From Vibrio sp. 14G-20 (lineage in GTDB: Bacteria; Pseudomonadota; Gammaproteobacteria; Enterobacterales; Vibrionaceae): a stretch of DNA of 64,000 bases. Location: NCBI RefSeq assembly GCF_026241515.1, contig NZ_JAPHPW010000010.1:62001-126000 (forward strand), in the 5' to 3' direction. A model generated the notes under the pieces. It saw nothing but the letters and a program-made list of their open reading frames with translations, was not told the origin of the DNA and searched no databases. Positions 19,652 to 27,670 of this stretch are shown piece after piece (within the stretch, counting starts at the first letter, position 1; each line of letters begins with the position of its first letter). The position numbers and the translations under genes are program-made.

Positions 19652-21532
19652 ATGAAAAAGATACCTTTGGCTCTAACTCTTTTAAGCACTCTACTTTTTT
19701 CACAATACACTTTGGCTATTGATACTTCACATACCACTCAAAATCCGACTTACGAACTCGATGGTAAGGCGGTATTAGGCCGCACTGAGAACGTGTACCT
19801 ATCTAGCGTTCAAGGGTTAAAAGACGTTCCTTTCATTGGTAAAATTGATACTGGTGCGGAAACCACTTCTATGCATGCTGAAGACATTCATGTGAAGAGC
19901 TCTAATGCTGACTACCAAAACCTCAAAGACAGAGAGTTGATGGCGGCGTTAACCGAAGACCTGTTGAATAATTCCGATGTTGATTACGATGATTGGGATG
20001 GCAGCACTTTTGCGAAATATGAGGCTGTGGTGTCTTTTAAGGTTCAAAACCCACGCACGGGAGACATGGTATTAATCGAAGCGCCTTTAGAGCGTGTCAG
20101 CATGATACGCAGCCGCACTAGCAGCACGCCTTTACTTCGTCCTACCGTAAAAATGTCGCTCACCATTGCGGATCAAGAATTAAAAACCGATGTTAACCTG
20201 ACTGACAGAAGTCACTTCTCTGCGCCAGTATTGATCGGCAAAACCTTCCTTGCGGATAACGCACTGGTGTTTGCGGGCTACGACTACTTACAAGAGCAAG
20301 AGAACGCAACGGTGGTTGGCCGTAAAGAAGTGGTTTCTATCTCTGGAATGGCGATGAATGCGACTTTCTCTTTAAAGAACCGCTACAGCATTTTGCATGC
20401 AAAAGACATCGACATAGACAAAAAGAACAAAGAAGTGACGTTTGATATGTTCGACAACGATGGTAAGCAGAAAGAGATGACACTGCCATTAGTTCGTATG
20501 TTAAGCGTGAGTGGTAAAAAGAGACCTCTGGTATATGTACCAGTCCAACTCGATGAAAACACAACCAAAGACGTTCTGGTGTATTTACGTGACCGTTCTA
20601 GCAGTGAGTCACAGTTGAGGTTTGGTACAAGCACCGCCAGCGAACTCTTCATGATTGACACCAGTGCTGAGAATATTTTATCAGAAGGTTCAGAGAACTT
20701 TAGTGATGTGGCTGAGTCTGGTGAGCCTATGATTATCTCGCCGGAAGAGGACATCACCCTAGATGACTTCCCGCTTAAGGCCGTGGCTTCCTTCACTGTC
20801 AATACGCCTTTGTTGAAGGTCGACAGTTTTGAAATGACAGGTAAAGGCAAAGATGCTTCCGTTGAATTTTATCTTACGGATGTAAATGGTGAGAAGCAGA
20901 AGGTGACCAAGCCAATTATTAAGAAGCTTAAAGTCGGGGATGATACTCGTCCGGTTGTAAGTGGTGAGTTTGCGGTGTCTGGAAAAGTGCGTACGCAAGA
21001 GTTTGCCATCGACGTGCTCAATACGAATGAGAAAGAAGCGTACTTTATTTTAGGTAAGAAGATGGCAAAAGAAGGCGTTTACGTTAATACACGTTCTGAT
21101 TACCTTCTGAAAGCCGAACCACTGTTTAAAGTTGGGCACATCGAAGTCGTTGAAGTGAACGGCATGAAGTTTCCGGCCAAGCTCGACACTGGCGCGGATG
21201 TAAGCTCAATGAACGCAGTCAACATCAAACGATTTAAGAAAGACGGCCAAGACATGGTGAGCTTTACTTATCAAAACAACCAAGGTGATAAGCAAGATTT
21301 CACCAAGCCAGTGATTGATGTAATGCGCATTAAAGCCAAGAAAGGCGAGAAGGTGAACATTCGCCCTGTAGTAGAAATGAAGGTTAAGCTCGGAGACCTA
21401 GAGAAAGAGGTGAGGGTAAACCTTCAAGACCGCTCTCGCTTCGAATACAGCATGATCCTAGGCAAGAACTTCCTGAAACATGGTGCGGTAGTGAGTAGTG
21501 ATGAAGATTACTTGTTAGGTGATATGGAGTAA
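19652..21532 (+). CDS. Exported multidomain retropepsin-like 'ATP-dependent zinc protease' family protein
   Basis: A 626-residue exported protein (signal peptide 1-22). It is built from four related modules of the PF05618 (RimK-associated 'zinc protease') fold, which resembles retroviral aspartic proteases. Modules 1 and 4 keep the catalytic-type motif: GKIDTGAETTSMHA (Asp66) and AKLDTGADVSSMNA (about Asp512). The middle two keep the later elements (a PLVRMLSV or PIIKKLKV strand, a DRSS or ILGK end) but lack DTGA. Most family members have a single module of about 150-170 residues. It is monocistronic with its own terminator, and it is the last backbone gene before the ssrA-linked island. Protease activity is not shown. 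Confidence 0.8.
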   Translation: MKKIPLALTLLSTLLFSQYTLAIDTSHTTQNPTYELDGKAVLGRTENVYLSSVQGLKDVPFIGKIDTGAETTSMHAEDIHVKSSNADYQNLKDRELMAALTEDLLNNSDVDYDDWDGSTFAKYEAVVSFKVQNPRTGDMVLIEAPLERVSMIRSRTSSTPLLRPTVKMSLTIADQELKTDVNLTDRSHFSAPVLIGKTFLADNALVFAGYDYLQEQENATVVGRKEVVSISGMAMNATFSLKNRYSILHAKDIDIDKKNKEVTFDMFDNDGKQKEMTLPLVRMLSVSGKKRPLVYVPVQLDENTTKDVLVYLRDRSSSESQLRFGTSTASELFMIDTSAENILSEGSENFSDVAESGEPMIISPEEDITLDDFPLKAVASFTVNTPLLKVDSFEMTGKGKDASVEFYLTDVNGEKQKVTKPIIKKLKVGDDTRPVVSGEFAVSGKVRTQEFAIDVLNTNEKEAYFILGKKMAKEGVYVNTRSDYLLKAEPLFKVGHIEVVEVNGMKFPAKLDTGADVSSMNAVNIKRFKKDGQDMVSFTYQNNQGDKQDFTKPVIDVMRIKAKKGEKVNIRPVVEMKVKLGDLEKEVRVNLQDRSRFEYSMILGKNFLKHGAVVSSDEDYLLGDME

Positions 21533-21573
21533 CCCCTAAACTTATCTAAGTTCGTATCAGAACAGTTCTAAAC

Positions 21574-21609
21574 AGCCACACATTTCATTAATGGGATGCG
21601 TGGCTTTTT
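21574..21609 (+). terminator. Terminator of the protease-like gene
   Basis: Hairpin AGCCAC...GTGGCT with TTTTT after it, about 40 bp behind the stop codon. Confidence 0.65.
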
Positions 21610-21694
21610 GTTGAGAGTCTGTTTTTGATGTTGATGTTGTTAGGTAAGTGTTTGTTATAAAGAGCTTTATCTTCTAATGTGTAAGGTTCAGACA

Positions 21695-21747
21695 AACAAA
21701 AAGGGCCAACTCTTTCCTAACATTTGGCGGGAGTTGGGCATATGTCC
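21695..21747. other. Decayed ssrA 3'-end remnant (putative outer island boundary)
   Basis: CAAAAAGGGC, then TTTCCTAACATTTGG, then CGGGAGTTG and GTCCA occur in the same order as in the ssrA 3'-end/terminator repeat at 40096-40173, with two internal deletions (15 bases in the terminator and 9 bases in the acceptor stem). It probably marks the left edge of an older element. A 7-bp inverted repeat (CCAACTC/GAGTTGG) is also present, so chance similarity cannot be excluded. Confidence 0.5.
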
Positions 21748-22072
21748 ATCCCATACCAGCAAGGCTCTTGGAGTGTTAACTCTAATTTTATGTTACTTAG
21801 CATGTTACATAAAAATCCTGCTTAAAAGGGAACTGAACAGCCGTCCTTTATGTATTCTGGTTCGACTTTAAAGGCTTTATATATTCAAAATATTCTAAGT
21901 GATTTATGTTAGAGGAGCTTTTATACGTGATTGATAAAAGCAGCACATAGAATTGTCAAAAACAAGTTATGTAACCAAAACTATTCACCCGATCTGTTTT
22001 TGGTTGTTAATGTAACAGAAAGTACTCATACAGCCTTACTGAATAGTAATATCAAAACGTTAAGCTTTGCTT
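21748..22072. other. Non-coding left flank of the older island unit
   Basis: About 325 bp, AT-rich. I see no gene, RNA or clear repeat here. Confidence 0.4.
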
Positions 22073-22588
22073 CTATCTCAACATTTCCTCATCATGACTG
22101 TTAAGTGCGGAATTTAGTAGACTAGTCGACACTGGTACTAGCCCTACTTTTAGCCCGAAAGGTTTGAAAGCCTTATCTAGAATATCCGTTTTGAAAGTAC
22201 CTCGGTCGTTCTCGATCTCAGATATGGTTTTTCTAGAAACACCAACCATTTTGGCAAAAGTATCCTGTTTGACTCCTAATACGTTTATTCTAAGTTCTTT
22301 AAGAGCCTGACCTTGTGTTCTTTCGCCTATGAGCAACGATCTAATAACTCTATTTATCTTATATTTTCTTTCTGATACTGATATTGGTTGTACGTTTTTA
22401 GGCGTACGCTTTGCCACTTTTTCAATCTGATCAATCGAGGTTTGAGCATGCTCTTTTTGTATTGTAATTGCTGTACTTAAGTGTTCTTTATTCAAACGAA
22501 GTCGGGAGATTGCATCATGCACAGATTCTGCCGAAGTGTTTAGATAAAGCCGATCTAATCGGTTTAAACTGTCGGTGTTAGAACTCAT
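22073..22588 (-). CDS. HTH (Xre/HipB-like) putative antitoxin downstream of hipA
   Basis: 171 residues from the ATG at 22588, whose ATGA overlaps the TGA of hipA. A 12-bp longer form from an ATG at 22600 is also possible. The C-terminal third contains a Cro/CI-type helix-turn-helix, DTFAKMVGVSRKTISEIEN. The N-terminal 90 residues are helical and charged and do not match a family I know. In E. coli, hipB precedes hipA; here the HTH partner follows the kinase, an order seen in some other HipA systems. Translational coupling argues that the two work together. Confidence 0.75.
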   Translation of the reverse strand: MSSNTDSLNRLDRLYLNTSAESVHDAISRLRLNKEHLSTAITIQKEHAQTSIDQIEKVAKRTPKNVQPISVSERKYKINRVIRSLLIGERTQGQALKELRINVLGVKQDTFAKMVGVSRKTISEIENDRGTFKTDILDKAFKPFGLKVGLVPVSTSLLNSALNSHDEEMLR

Positions 22589-23934
22589 ATCAGCCCCCAT
22601 TTACCAAGTTTTGTCGCAATGAAATCCATACCTATACCAGGCATATCCAAAATCTGCTTTGGTGTTCCTCTTTCTTCTAACCTTTCTTTTAAAGTAAGAC
22701 AGTTTTGTGCAAGTGCTTTAAGTTCTTTTAATAGGGTCTCTTTGGGAACTAAATCTGACAGTGAAGTTGCGATACCGTCAAAATCATACTCACCTCCTAC
22801 CTCTAAAGGTGATTTCCACTTGGTAGCTCTAGGTATCCCTTCAGGGTCTGCTTTCATTGGAGCAAAATCATAGACGGGAGCAAGTTTGATAAAACCTTCT
22901 TTTTTGATGAAAGAAGTGTTTCTTCCATGGTTATCGCTGTTGCCAAATATGATATTGAGCAAGTCCCTTTTTACCCATTCAATAACAAATTCTTGGATGT
23001 TAAACTGATAGCCCTGTTCAGTAACCATATGACTATTTATGATTTTATCAATCAGTTGTCTAATAGTATCTTCATGATCAAGAAGACTACCTGGTCCTTT
23101 ATTCAAAATTGAGTAAACCGACTCCATGGAATAGCGCTGCATATTTTGCTTGTCATCTAAATAGATATCAAACCTTGGTAACCAGAGAGAAGGGTAATTT
23201 TCACCTTCTTCTAATCGCATCGATTCTATTGGAATAGTATCGACTCCCATGCTAGTTAACTCATAATAGTAATAATATTCAGCTCGTAAAATATTGCTGT
23301 CCGTTCTCCCTTTAGAGCCTCGCGGATATTTTACTAGATAATGTAAATCTTGATTAGTAACGTCATCTTGATAGCTGTCAATCCAGATCCGCCCCTTCTT
23401 GGAGTAACGCAGTAGTAGTTTTGGAGCTTCCCCTCCAGCACCAGTGGCACCTCCAGCAGCAGCTCCCCTTTCTTGTGCGTAATCTAAGAAATCACTAGCT
23501 CTATCTATTACATCATCAAGGGCAAAGGACAGTGAATCTGATTTTTGAGTCCGCTTTGGTAATGATTCCTTTATTCTCAAATTACCAACTGGAGAGATAG
23601 TTCCATACTTCAAAAGGATGAAATCTTGCTGGTCAATAGCTAGATCTCCAATATCAAGTTGCTTGACCCAGTAACGTCTGCTCGCTCCACTCGGCATTAT
23701 GTCATCGAGAAACCTCAGCCACCCCGAGCGCCCTTTATCGTCAAAGTAGAAATTAACAGGGTGATTAAGTGAAACGGCATGGTTGTCATCTTTCTCGAAG
23801 TTTTCTACAGCGTATTCGTTTAGGTAATGAACTTCTGTGATTATGAAGTTGCCTTCATTACTCTTAGGGAAGGTAACGTGAGCTATATCAATCCATTGCT
23901 CCAGTATGCAAGCTTGTATAGTGAGTGATTCCAT
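22585..23934 (-). CDS. hipA: HipA-family serine/threonine kinase toxin
   Basis: A 449-residue HipA-like kinase. In E. coli HipA phosphorylates glutamyl-tRNA synthetase and induces growth arrest. Here the glycine-rich segment AGGATGAGGEAPKLLLR (about 155-171), the catalytic loop FGNSDNHGRNTSF and the metal-binding YDFAPM are intact, so it may be active. The N-terminal couple_hipA-type region (about 1-140) is divergent. Its start has GGAG six bases upstream. It overlaps the downstream HTH gene by four bases. About 316 bp upstream is a frameshifted classical hipB. The gene is low in GC compared with neighbouring core genes, as expected for transferred DNA. Confidence 0.88.
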   Translation of the reverse strand: MESLTIQACILEQWIDIAHVTFPKSNEGNFIITEVHYLNEYAVENFEKDDNHAVSLNHPVNFYFDDKGRSGWLRFLDDIMPSGASRRYWVKQLDIGDLAIDQQDFILLKYGTISPVGNLRIKESLPKRTQKSDSLSFALDDVIDRASDFLDYAQERGAAAGGATGAGGEAPKLLLRYSKKGRIWIDSYQDDVTNQDLHYLVKYPRGSKGRTDSNILRAEYYYYYELTSMGVDTIPIESMRLEEGENYPSLWLPRFDIYLDDKQNMQRYSMESVYSILNKGPGSLLDHEDTIRQLIDKIINSHMVTEQGYQFNIQEFVIEWVKRDLLNIIFGNSDNHGRNTSFIKKEGFIKLAPVYDFAPMKADPEGIPRATKWKSPLEVGGEYDFDGIATSLSDLVPKETLLKELKALAQNCLTLKERLEERGTPKQILDMPGIGMDFIATKLGKWGLI

Positions 23935-24250
23935 AACTATCTCCAGATATTTATGCGTACTATTTTACTCATAAAGGTGCCAAATTTCAAACTGTGTAAC
24001 TGTAACTACTCACAAATCTAAGTTTTAGATGTTCTTGTAACCTAAAGTAATCATTATTATTTTAGCGATTTGGAAAGGTGATGATTTGAATAGGTTTTGA
24101 AGATTTTCGAACTGATTTTGGTATAAAGACATCACACTATTTTCCCACTCTAAAGTGCGGTACTAAAGCTTTATGTTCCTATAAGATTGATTGTTTTATG
24201 TGGAGACTTAGTTTGTAGAACTAGCTCATAGAGTACAGGTTTAGTGAGTA

Positions 24251-24498
24251 TCACCAATCTTCTTCATCGATAATGTTTTTATATTTATCAAAGTTTTTCG
24301 TTTCAACATAAAGCGTTTGATCTAGAGCTTGAATGATTTAAACATGGTAGAGAGCGTGGCTTTATCTGGTCTATTTTCAAAGTTAGAAATGGTAGCTTGC
24401 TTTATGCCGACTCTCTTTGCCACTTCGGACTGAGTCCATTTATTTTTTTGTCGTATTAGCAGTAAACTATTAGCGAGTTGCTGTGGACTATAAATCAC
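24251..24498 (-). pseudogene. hipB: Frameshifted classical hipB (HTH antitoxin)
   Basis: Reading from a GTG at 24498 with AAGGA upstream, the product begins IYSPQQLANSLLLIRQ and runs through WTQSEVAKRVGIKQATISNF, which is very close to E. coli HipB. The frame breaks at TTTAAATCATT (near 24335-24343). One extra A there would restore FKIIQALDQTLYV and a sensible end at TGA 24253-24251, giving about 82 residues against 88 in E. coli. I read it as a decayed hipB with a one-base deletion. As it stands, translation stops after about 57 residues, still covering the DNA-binding domain, so a truncated repressor is possible. Confidence 0.75.
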
Positions 24499-24688
24499 AA
24501 TTCGTTATTCCTTACGGTTATTGATGCTTACTTTTCACAAGGGATTCAAGCAGCACTATCCCTACTAGGGTATATTATTAACATTATACCTTTATTGGGA
24601 TAAAACCAAGAGTCGCTCTACTAGGGAATAAAGTAGAACAATCAAAGCCCTTGGCTTTGATTTATCTATATACAGGATGATATTTAGC

Positions 24689-27031
24689 ATGGATGAGCTT
24701 GAGTCAGTAAATCAAAGAATTGAACAGTTGAAATCCGAGCTATCTCAGCTTGAGAAAAGACGAAATGAGTTACTGTCTAGTACTGTGAATCCAGAGCAAA
24801 CCCTGTTAACTCCAGGACAGAAAATCGAACTATTTCAAAGTTACTTCCGAGGAAATCACCACTGTTACGCTATTCGTTGGCAAAACTCGGCAGGTCGAAA
24901 TGGTTACTCAATAGCTTGCTCCAATGAATGGCAGCAAGGGGTATGTGAAAAGCCGAAGGTAAAGTGTTTAGAGTGCTTGAATCAGGCTTTTAAACCTCTG
25001 GATAGAGATGCGATCTATCGTCACTTAACTGGCGCTGAGGTCATTGGATTATATCCGATACAGCCTGACAATTCATGTTTCTTATTAGCCATAGATTTTG
25101 ATAAAAGCGACTGGCTTCAGGCATCTCAAGAGTATGTTGAAGCGTGTGAGCTTTATGATCTGGATTGTTTGTGGGAGCGTTCTCGTTCAGGTAAAGGAGC
25201 GCATGTCTGGGTTTTCTTTGAATCAGCAACATCAGCAAAGGACGCAAGAGAATTAGGTTTTCTTCTCTTAGACAAAGCGATGCAAATCCATAGTGCATTA
25301 GCTTTTGATTCTTATGACCGACTCTTCCCTAATCAGGATGTTCTGCCTACTGGCGGTATCGGCAATCTAATAGCCTTACCTTTACAAAAACAAGCAAGGG
25401 CTAATCAAAACTCAGTGTTTTTGGATCGTTTTGGTCAACCCTATGCCGATCAATGGTTGGCACTAAAATCAGTTCAGAAAGTACCAGTATCTAAACTTGA
25501 AAAGCTGATATCGGCTATAGAGAAAAAAGCTAAACAACCAGACGTTAGTGACTTGAAGCCATGGGAACGTAACGTATTGCCAACATCGGGCATTGATGGG
25601 TGTCCGTCAAACGTAACCGTAGTATTGGCAAACCGCATTTATTTACCTCTCTCAGAGCTTCCTAATCCATTAGTCGCTAGACTCAAAAAGTTAGCATCAT
25701 TTTCTAACCCCAAGTTTTTTAAAGCGCAGGGCATGCGTCTTTCAACTAATGGTATAGCTCGCTTTATATGCTTAGCGGAGTTAGATAATGGCTATTTAAG
25801 CTTACCTAGAGGCAGCCTTGATGATGTACAGGAAATCTTGGCGGATCTGCATATCAAGGTACATCTCGTTGATAAAAGAATGGATGGGCTGAAGTTGGAG
25901 TTAGCTAACTTTCAAGGTGAGTTACGACAATCACAGCAAAAAGCAGTGGACTCCTTGCTTAAGTTTGATTGTGGTGTGCTACATGCTCCAACTGCTTTCG
26001 GTAAGACGGTGACGGCTATCGGTCTGATAGCTCAACGCAAAGTTAATACACTGATTTTAGTGCATAGCAAGCAACTCGCTGACCAATGGAAGGATCGTCT
26101 AACAGCCTTCTCTGACGGCATTGATATCGGTATTTATACTGGAGCAAGGAAAAAGCCAACAACTCAAGTCGATATTGCTACCTATCAAAGCCTGATAAGC
26201 CGAAGTGATAATACTGTAAACCCAATAATTCAGGAGTATGGTCAGATTATTGTTGATGAATGCCATCATTTATCTGCACCGCAATATGAACGCGTGTTGT
26301 CAGAGGCTCATGCGAAATATGTCTATGGGGTAAGCGCGACTTTAGAACGTAGAGATGGGCATCAACCCATTATTTTTATGCAATTGGGTAGGGTGAGACA
26401 CACGATCAAGGTTGATAAAGCATTTCAATTCCAACATATACTGCATTGTAGAAAGCTAGCGTATGTCCCACCGCTTGCTCTCACTAATGATGAATCAAAG
26501 CCACATATATCAGAAGTCTATCGTTGGCTTATGGAGAACCCAGAGAGAAACAAGCAAATCTTATCTGATACTCAATCTGAAATCTTGAAAGGTCGAGTTC
26601 CTATCATTTTGACTGAACGAAGAGAGCATGCTGGCACTATCTATAATGCTTTGGTTGAGGAGGGGGTTCAAGCTCAGCTACTCGTTGGAGCTATGAAGAA
26701 AAAGTCTCTGAGACAAGTAATGGATCAGCTCGATTCAGCTCAGGTACTTGTTGCCACAGGAAAATTTGTCGGTGAAGGGTTTGATTTATCGAGACTAGAT
26801 ACATTGATTTTAGCGTTACCTGTATCGTGGAAAGGCTCGTTAATACAGTATGTAGGGCGAATTCAAAGGCAATATCAAGGTAAAACCGAAGTTAAGGTGA
26901 TTGACTACGTAGATACTAAATTGCCAATGCTACAACGAATGTTTAAAAAGCGAGAGAAAGGCTATAAAGCCCTTGGTTTTGAAGATGGAGTCCAAGGACA
27001 TGGGTATCAGCCTTCATTAGACTGCCTGTAG
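24689..27031 (+). CDS. TOTE conflict-system primase-helicase protein
   Basis: A 780-residue protein starting at ATG 24689 with AGGA upstream; an ATG at 24677 is too close to its AGG. Order (numbered from the 24677 ATG): coiled coil (about 5-35); four-Cys zinc cluster (C81, C90, C97, C100); archaeo-eukaryotic primase-like domain with LLAIDFD (Asp140, Asp142), SRSGKGAHVWVFF and GIGNLIALPLQ; then a superfamily 2 helicase with Walker A HAPTAFGKT (near 440), IIVDECHH (near 525), GVSATLERRDG and the late motif YVGRIQRQ. This matches the layout called TOTE conflict proteins, proposed to act in mobile-element conflict. It stands alone on the plus strand, divergent from the hip genes. Biochemical role is unproven. 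Confidence 0.87.
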   Translation: MDELESVNQRIEQLKSELSQLEKRRNELLSSTVNPEQTLLTPGQKIELFQSYFRGNHHCYAIRWQNSAGRNGYSIACSNEWQQGVCEKPKVKCLECLNQAFKPLDRDAIYRHLTGAEVIGLYPIQPDNSCFLLAIDFDKSDWLQASQEYVEACELYDLDCLWERSRSGKGAHVWVFFESATSAKDARELGFLLLDKAMQIHSALAFDSYDRLFPNQDVLPTGGIGNLIALPLQKQARANQNSVFLDRFGQPYADQWLALKSVQKVPVSKLEKLISAIEKKAKQPDVSDLKPWERNVLPTSGIDGCPSNVTVVLANRIYLPLSELPNPLVARLKKLASFSNPKFFKAQGMRLSTNGIARFICLAELDNGYLSLPRGSLDDVQEILADLHIKVHLVDKRMDGLKLELANFQGELRQSQQKAVDSLLKFDCGVLHAPTAFGKTVTAIGLIAQRKVNTLILVHSKQLADQWKDRLTAFSDGIDIGIYTGARKKPTTQVDIATYQSLISRSDNTVNPIIQEYGQIIVDECHHLSAPQYERVLSEAHAKYVYGVSATLERRDGHQPIIFMQLGRVRHTIKVDKAFQFQHILHCRKLAYVPPLALTNDESKPHISEVYRWLMENPERNKQILSDTQSEILKGRVPIILTERREHAGTIYNALVEEGVQAQLLVGAMKKKSLRQVMDQLDSAQVLVATGKFVGEGFDLSRLDTLILALPVSWKGSLIQYVGRIQRQYQGKTEVKVIDYVDTKLPMLQRMFKKREKGYKALGFEDGVQGHGYQPSLDCL

Positions 27032-27322
27032 ATACTGCATCCGAGTAGTTGAGTGAGACTAAAACTACATAAGGGTGGATGCTGTCCATTGTTTGCTTAT
27101 GAGATCAAAGATCAAATGTAGGTAAGCCTTCGGACATGGTTTATCTGGTTTCTAACTCTAACTCTAACTCTCATGATAATGCACTTACTTTAGCATTATT
27201 CAAGTCGGATGTGCGGAGGCTACGTTTGATTTATTTACTGTTTTGACGGTGTGTTGAAAGCGAGAAGGGGCTTGAAAGCGAAAGTGCCAGGTACCTTTTA
27301 CCGAGAGTGAAAGATAGCGCGT
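27032..27322. other. Non-coding stretch left of the middle att site
   Basis: 290 bp without a gene. It contains three TAACTC hexamers at 27153-27170, the same hexamer that occurs four times at 37264-37287 inside the island. Confidence 0.5.
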
Positions 27323-27433
27323 TTAGTACCTACGTTCAGTACAAAACGGCTAAAATTAGATGTATAAATACAAAAAGGGCGATAACTCAATGAGTTACCG
27401 CCCTTTCCAAACGTTTGGTGGAGCTGGCGGGAG
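27323..27433. other. Left attachment repeat of the 12.7-kb island (ssrA 3'-end copy)
   Basis: 111 bp identical at 110 positions to 40048-40158 (mismatch T27356/C40081). It contains the ssrA terminator hairpin and the last 18 bases of ssrA (TGGTGGAGCTGGCGGGAG on the plus strand). Beyond 27433 the similarity resumes as CGTCCA after loss of nine bases (TTGAACCCG in ssrA). It is therefore a truncated ssrA end left by site-specific integration. Confidence 0.9.
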
Positions 27434-27606
27434 CGTCCATCAAAAGTAACTAAATACTTGTAGTAACAGCAATTTTGTTGGGTTGTTGAAGCTTGAATTC
27501 TGTTGTTTAGTACCTCATTTTAGTACATCTACACTTGAGCTTCAAATTTGGAAACTACACCTAAATTAGTCTGGTTTTAAGAAAATAGTCAAAGGAAAAA
27601 TCAGCT

Positions 27607-27660
27607 CAGTTCAACTCCCTATTTGGACGCCTGTTCAACTCCCATTAGGAGTTGAACAGG
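27607..27660. repeat. Inverted ssrA T-arm copy forming a perfect 13-bp palindrome
   Basis: CCTGTTCAACTCC and GGAGTTGAACAGG pair perfectly around a short CATTA loop (27630-27660). Bases 27622-27643 match ssrA (coding sense) at 20 of 22 positions, including GGACGC and GTTCAACTCCC. A further GTTCAACTCCC lies at 27609. It sits 11 bp past the integrase stop. It could be an integrase core-type site or the integrase terminator, though there is no T-run. Confidence 0.6.
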
Positions 27661-27670
27661 TAAGCCTTAA

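Noticed and set aside
19652..21532. True ATP-dependent zinc protease
   Set aside because: No zinc motif (HExxH) or ATP-binding motif is visible; the family name is historical and the DTGA motifs point to an aspartic-protease-like fold.
22073..27031. Prophage origin for the hip/TOTE segment
   Set aside because: No capsid, tail, terminase or lysis genes are present.
27416..27440. Possible tRNA gene at the left att site
   Set aside because: Only the last 18 bases of ssrA are present; no D-arm, anticodon arm or 5' acceptor strand.
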